In this document: positions 59,119-64,000 of the stretch, one piece after another | Layout: every line of letters starts with the position of its first letter | Position numbering within the stretch: position 1 is the first letter of the stretch | DNA from: Glandiceps talaboti | Taxonomy: Eukaryota; Hemichordata; Enteropneusta; Spengelidae | Assembly: GCF_964340395.1 (NCBI RefSeq) | Contig: NC_135552.1 | Coordinates: 4,718,201-4,782,200, forward strand | Reading direction: 5' to 3' | Length of the DNA: 64,000 nt | Program-made: the position numbers and the translations under genes | The notes under the pieces: model-generated | Databases searched by the model: none | Seen by the model: the letters and a program-made list of their open reading frames with translations, nothing else | Told to the model about the DNA's origin: nothing

Positions 59119-60100
59119 GACAAAACAGAATAAGCGTTGACCCGCAGTGTCATGAGTTTTACCGTGATCTCGTCCTGGGGTGAAGTTTTGTCTTCAGTCT
59201 CACATACACACACACACCGTTAAGTTGTATAGTTTACGGTGTCTCTCAATAACACGGCACGTTTGAACAGAGAGCGGTGAACACAGTGTTCTACTCTATA
59301 TGTATTGTGCGTATGCATAGAGGTATAACCTATTGTGTATACGAGGCATTCTCATTCAATGGCCTTTGAATAGCGGCGTTTTGGAGTGCAAAGGATAGGC
59401 CTGTGTCATCCCAAGAACTTGTTATTTAGTGGTTTGCATAATGACACACAAATATCCCGTCAGAGTACTATGAAACACAGTTGTAGGGACGTCACCGTAC
59501 AGTCTTCAGAACAAAAACTTGGCCAATGGCTGAAATAGTACGATTTGATAGATTCTTGGCGGGAAGTACAGCCAGAGATGATGAGAGAAAAGTGAGTTGG
59601 AGAGTTGACGGTAAAGTCAGCGATTAGCAGACTAGAAGCAAGATAAATGAACAAGATAGCGATTTGTGTATCTGTCTGTTATACTAATGACAGGGTTAGT
59701 AGCTGCGATGATTGGTTACTAAGTCGATGGTTTGATGTGGCTTGCGTAGACGCTGCCTTCCGAACAATACCCACATTCCTGGAGCTTCGTTCTTGTTGTC
59801 AAGGCGATCTCTATACACTTTGTGTTGTGAAAGATGTGTCAGATTATATCCAGTGACGTCATCAAGTAAAATGAACGTCCACTCATCACAATCTATTGGA
59901 CGTATACACCGAGTTTTCTAATTTTGACGACGTCTGTTCGTGAATTGCACATCGAGGAAAACCTGTTTTTGTCTAGCGTTACTTCATTTCAACTACGCAC
60001 TCGTTCTGTACGCACGTGGACGCGTTTGATTGACTATTTTTGATACGTCCGTATCATACATTGTAAAATGATATTGTTCAAGTTATTAACAGTTTACATT
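59119..60100 (-). promoter_or_regulatory. Probable RFX4 5'UTR and proximal promoter, with perfect CRE
   Basis: This is the flank immediately upstream of the RFX4 start. It holds an in-frame stop at 59194-59196, a short CA run at 59206-59217, and a perfect palindromic CRE, TGACGTCA, at 59854-59861, about 740 bp upstream of the ATG. A second ACGTCA-type site is near 60439, and CACGTG lies near 60015. No TATA box is convincing and the transcription start cannot be fixed from sequence alone. Confidence 0.45.
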
Positions 60101-61120
60101 TTGAAATACATAATTCGGATAATTTTGTTCTAATGCAAGACTAGTGATGTATATACTCTGTGGCATGTTAAATTATATATAAATGAAAATCGCTAAATTG
60201 AAAACACCCAATTATTTTTTGATATAATATCTAAGCCGTTCATACTAGTAAGCTAATTTTGGAATCAGTCGAAAATCGACATTTTAAACGAGTTTTCTTT
60301 AAACTGTATTCATGGTTACATTTTCTTGAAAATTTTATAAATCGTTTTAGTTTTTTAATATGGACATGCGATTAATGTATTTCACATGATAGTAGTAATT
60401 TCGTTGTCAATTGATAACCCAGGCCAGGGTACGGGTAGACGTCATCGAACTCGAGGTTGACATGTCATATACGTACGATATTGGTAATCATTTCATTTGA
60501 GGGCGCTCTAACAATCAAAGTTTCACAAGTCATATCGCCCAAATGATTTTACAAAACAGAAATGTTTTGAATGAAAAGGAGGTAGAGCATACGAAGCTAG
60601 TGTATAGTGTAAATACACCAGTCTGAGTGGTAGCAATGTCATGACCTTCGGCGTGTATGGAAGTGCAAACAAACGTAGATTCAATATATATGTCTCGTTT
60701 CATTAAACAGCTAGGCAATCAAGGTATATTTGGAATAAAACAGGGGATACAATATCGGTAAAGCAGAAGGGCTATGTCTGATTATTTTGTATTGAAAATA
60801 TTTTAATTTTGTTTTTTATTCTCGGGGATCAGAGTAAGTCTATTTCTGCATATTACAATAATTATATCCGGGATTCGGTGCCCAATGAATCCGAAGAAAT
60901 TCCACGTCTCATCGGGTGAGATTTACCCTTGAAAAACAGATCTAGAAGCATCCGGTCTACATATCTACTCATTTATGACAACTATAGACATTAATGTGAA
61001 ATATATGTATATAGTTATGTCAATTACGTATACTGCAATCACAATTTGACCAAAGCCAATATAGTCGTATCATACTCTATAGGAAGTAATTAGGGCGCCA
61101 TCATAAATTACGACCAAGAC
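60101..61120. other. RFX4 distal upstream flank, nothing recognised
   Basis: AT-rich sequence with scattered CpG; no gene or repeat seen. Confidence 0.3.
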
Positions 61121-61165
61121 GGGAGGTGGGGTGGGGTAGGCGTGGGGTGGAGGTGGAGGTGGAGG
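61121..61165 (+). other. G-quadruplex candidate
   Basis: GGGAGGTGGGGTGGGGTAGG then CGTGGGGTGGAGGTGG: at least four G-runs of three or more with short loops, about 2 kb upstream of the RFX4 start. Confidence 0.6.
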
Positions 61166-61285
61166 AATTACTGTGAAGTACCAAAACAAACTGGATAATT
61201 CCCTGCCTCGCTTGGAAATTTGAGTCCCCCTCCCCGCCCTTACAAAAGAAATTTTGAGTGACCCCCTTTCCTAAAAACAATATAC

Positions 61286-61286
<1 letters not shown>

Positions 61287-61363
<77 letters not shown>

Positions 61364-61376
61364 CATACATACATAT
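61287..61376. repeat. (TA)n microsatellite
   Basis: A TA tract with a GTATA break, then ATACATAC; followed by AAATAAAT and GATA units to about 61418. Confidence 0.97.
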
Positions 61377-61684
61377 ATAAATAAAGAAATAAATAAATGA
61401 ATAGATAGATAGATAAAGTATAGACTAACTCATGTAACTAGAATCGAAAGCAATTTCGAATTACTGTCGATATAATCTACACACTACACATGGAATACGT
61501 TTTTTAAAAGAAAACCAACGGTATATCAAGTGAATGAGTGTCTTAATATATGCAATTATGTTGATATGAGCAATACGTCATAACAACAAACTGGCATGAA
61601 TACTACAAGGTCAAAGTTGAGTGTATAGGAAAACCGAGAATGACTGTCAAATGGTGGGAAAATTTGTCACATGAAGTAAATGTA

Positions 61685-61700
61685 CAGCGCCCCCAGTAGG
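61685..61700 (-). promoter_or_regulatory. CTCF-like motif
   Basis: The minus strand reads CCTACTGGGGGCGCTG, agreeing with the bilaterian CTCF core (CCASYAGRKGGCGC) at most positions, including the GGGGGCGC block. It is 2.6 kb upstream of RFX4. Weak evidence alone. Confidence 0.3.
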
Positions 61701-61799
61701 AGGAAACTGTCTCTGTTTGAGCGAGAAGCCTTAGACATGTAAAATACACATTTCTCGTACTTTTGAACTGAGGTTTTACGTTAAAAAAAAACAAATTTG

Positions 61800-63910
61800 A
61801 TTTTGTTATTTATTTCCTCGAATTTCCTACTAACTATATAGTACTAAAATTATTGTTTTGTATGTAATGAGACTTGTTTATTATCTCATGAAATAAAAGA
61901 CCAGATTTGCCAAAAAAGTTGTAGTGAACTGAATGATACACAGTTTACACATTCGTCTCTATGAACTCTTCTTGTTAGGTCCAAACATAGAACAACTTCC
62001 TTTATCAAATGTGCCATATTTAAGAGTATCATTGGCTCCTGTCCGTTCGACTCTTTAGGAAAGACATTTTTTCTTTATATTTTGTTCTTTTATTTTTTTT
62101 TAAAATTTCCTCGACTTTTATTACAAACCAATCATGTTACCTCTACTGGAATATCTACGATGTATAGTTTAAAGTCCTAAAAATGTTGTTTTTTTCTCTC
62201 AAAGTGAATTATTTATTTGACCGTGGTGTTTTTATTGTGTTTTTGTTACGGTGTTCCCGCCCCCCCCCCCACACACAGAACATTATGGTGTAATATATGC
62301 CAAAACAGAAGTTTTATCCCCTTTAGTTTAATACCAGGCTTCAAATTTAGTAACATCAGTTCACCAAGTAACAAGCAAATTGAGAAAGACTTCGTACACA
62401 GTAACGTCACCTACAATCGTAGACAAGGGAAACAATTCATTGTATGGTACAGAGATGACAACTTATTTGTCATACAAAGATATTCGAATAAGGTATATTA
62501 TTCAGTTTGTGCATAGATAGTTGTTAAACTGGTTAGTGTTGTCATCAACTGCCATCACGCGTCGTGTCATACATGTAAACCGTGAATTAGCTATAGAAGC
62601 GTTGTGTCCGGTATATATGAAATATCCACGTGTTAATAAATTTGCGCCCAATTGATGATTAGGAAGAAATAATGCTTTGCTGTTATAATGGAAGTTCACA
62701 TAAAATATTTTACATGCTAGCAGTACAATCACAAAATATAAAAGTAAACAAAAAAACAAGAAAAGGTTTTTCAGAAAATGTGTATAAATTCTGTAACAAG
62801 TAAAACAAACTATCCGGTTATAATGCTCAAATGTCTGACTGAATGAAAAAACTCGACTCGACCAGAAAAAAAAAGCCGCGCATGCAAATAATAATAACAT
62901 GATAGGTAGTGGCATGTAACATCTGTCAATTGACAACCATGGAAATAGAGTTCAATGGCAATTAATCAATGTAATTGTTTTTTACTGGTTATGTCATTGC
63001 ATGTGTCGAGGTCAATGTCCGTCAAGGCCCCATAAGTTCCCCAATAGTTCTAACTTGAAATATTTCCTTAATATCGATGTTGCTGTACTTGATCATTGAG
63101 GTTGAAGCATGTATAATCGCCAAAGTAATTAAAGGGCCAATTCCAGTAAAAAAATTAGGTCAGTGTCTCGACACTTCCAATATGTATCAAGCCAACATGT
63201 TCACGAAAACAATCCTCACTAAAATACAACTATTTTGAAAAATACAGTCATGACAGATTTCTTACCCGTATATTCATAATACCGCAGTCCAAGGGGATAA
63301 AAAGTACGTACTAGTAATACTCTCTAAGTGTCTGTTTCATAGGCAATCGAGATGAGCTCTATGATTGTGCTACACGGTCAAAGTCACCCAGCACAATCAG
63401 CGTCATCTTATCCAACCCATATTTATATGTATTTAAACCCTATTAGCATTCTCTCAAATTAACAAATTATTGACAAATAACTGTGTGGTCTATACCTCTT
63501 TCACAAATATTTACACATGGACATCAAGCTGGTGTAAACCCTGTCATAAACGACTTTCATTGAACTGTTTTCAATAAGTGTTTGTTGTGCTTCATAAATG
63601 GCAATTTTTTTTCGAAAATTTGTCATGACGTAAAGCAACAGATACATCTGGATGCTATTGAATCGCTTGTAATGGAATTACTCTAATTCAATGAATATAT
63701 ATATATAAAAATAAAAGTGACTTGATGAACAGGTAGTGTACAAAGCCAGCCTTACTTCCAATCCCAAGGAAAATTACTAACGTGACAAGCAACGTTCTTC
63801 AAGCTATTACCAACACACGAAAGCTAACAAATAAACTGCGCATGTCCGAACAAAAGGGAAACACGGAAGAAATTAAAAGGTAAATAAAGAACATAGTTAG
63901 TTTTGTATGC
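61800..63910. other. Upstream flank, nothing recognised
   Basis: AT-rich. A 144-codon minus-strand ORF (62502-62936) is rich in Phe, Leu and Tyr with no recognised domain and is within what this composition gives by chance. Confidence 0.3.
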
Positions 63911-63911
63911 C

Positions 63912-63916
<5 letters not shown>

Positions 63917-63983
<67 letters not shown>
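63917..63983. repeat. (TA)n microsatellite
   Basis: Pure TA tract of about 33 units close to the window end. Confidence 0.97.
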
Positions 63984-63985
<2 letters not shown>

Positions 63986-64000
63986 GTTAGGCCTGGAAAG

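Noticed and set aside
62502-62936. 144-codon minus-strand ORF, the longest in the window
   Set aside because: No recognised domain, composition (Phe, Leu, Tyr) mirrors AT-rich DNA, and an ORF of this length is plausible by chance in 64 kb of such sequence.

Overview
This is nuclear DNA from an intron-rich animal. A single protein-coding gene can be read with confidence, and it is on the minus strand: an RFX4-type transcription factor. I reconstruct 18 coding exons between 59118 (ATG) and 12406 (stop). Every junction has a consensus GT donor and AG acceptor and the reading frame joins throughout, giving a 2,364-nt CDS for 787 residues. The order runs from the N-terminal helix and winged-helix RFX DNA-binding domain (exons 2-5), through the extended dimerisation region (exons 6-14), to a disordered Ser/Asn/Tyr/Gly-rich tail (exons 15-18). 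Base composition is AT-rich by eye. Together with the abundant minisatellites, di/tetranucleotide tracts and small DNA transposons, this suggests a marine invertebrate (invertebrate deuterostome or lophotrochozoan). I cannot name the species.

Layout from low to high coordinate. 1-12405 lies downstream of the gene: a pearl/Helitron-like repeat, a 109-bp minisatellite (about 28 units), a CpG-richer patch near 6000-6260 that may be the promoter of the next gene, two short minisatellites, a G28 run and a cluster of four POU octamers. 12406-21157 holds the compact 3' two-thirds of RFX4 (exons 6-18, short introns), including a palindrome-rich 37-bp minisatellite and a 439-bp transposon with long inverted repeats. 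21158-31010 holds introns 5 and 4, with a Harbinger-like MITE, a 41-bp minisatellite and a foldback element. 31073-50587 is intron 3 (19.5 kb), which splits the DNA-binding domain. It is packed with minisatellites of 53, 47, 38, 36 and 52 bp, a long palindrome, second copies of several dispersed elements, and an array of perfect RFX X-box motifs. 50588-59118 carries exons 1-3. 59119-64000 is the upstream flank with a perfect CRE, a G-quadruplex candidate and a CTCF-like motif.

The main biological point is a transcription-factor gene whose introns and flanks contain repeated copies of regulatory-looking motifs. These are X-boxes that the encoded protein itself could bind, forkhead GTAAACA sites repeated about 30 times, and octamers. 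No prokaryotic system, CRISPR array, viral gene, tRNA or rRNA was seen. Homology calls rest on recognition from memory, not on a search.
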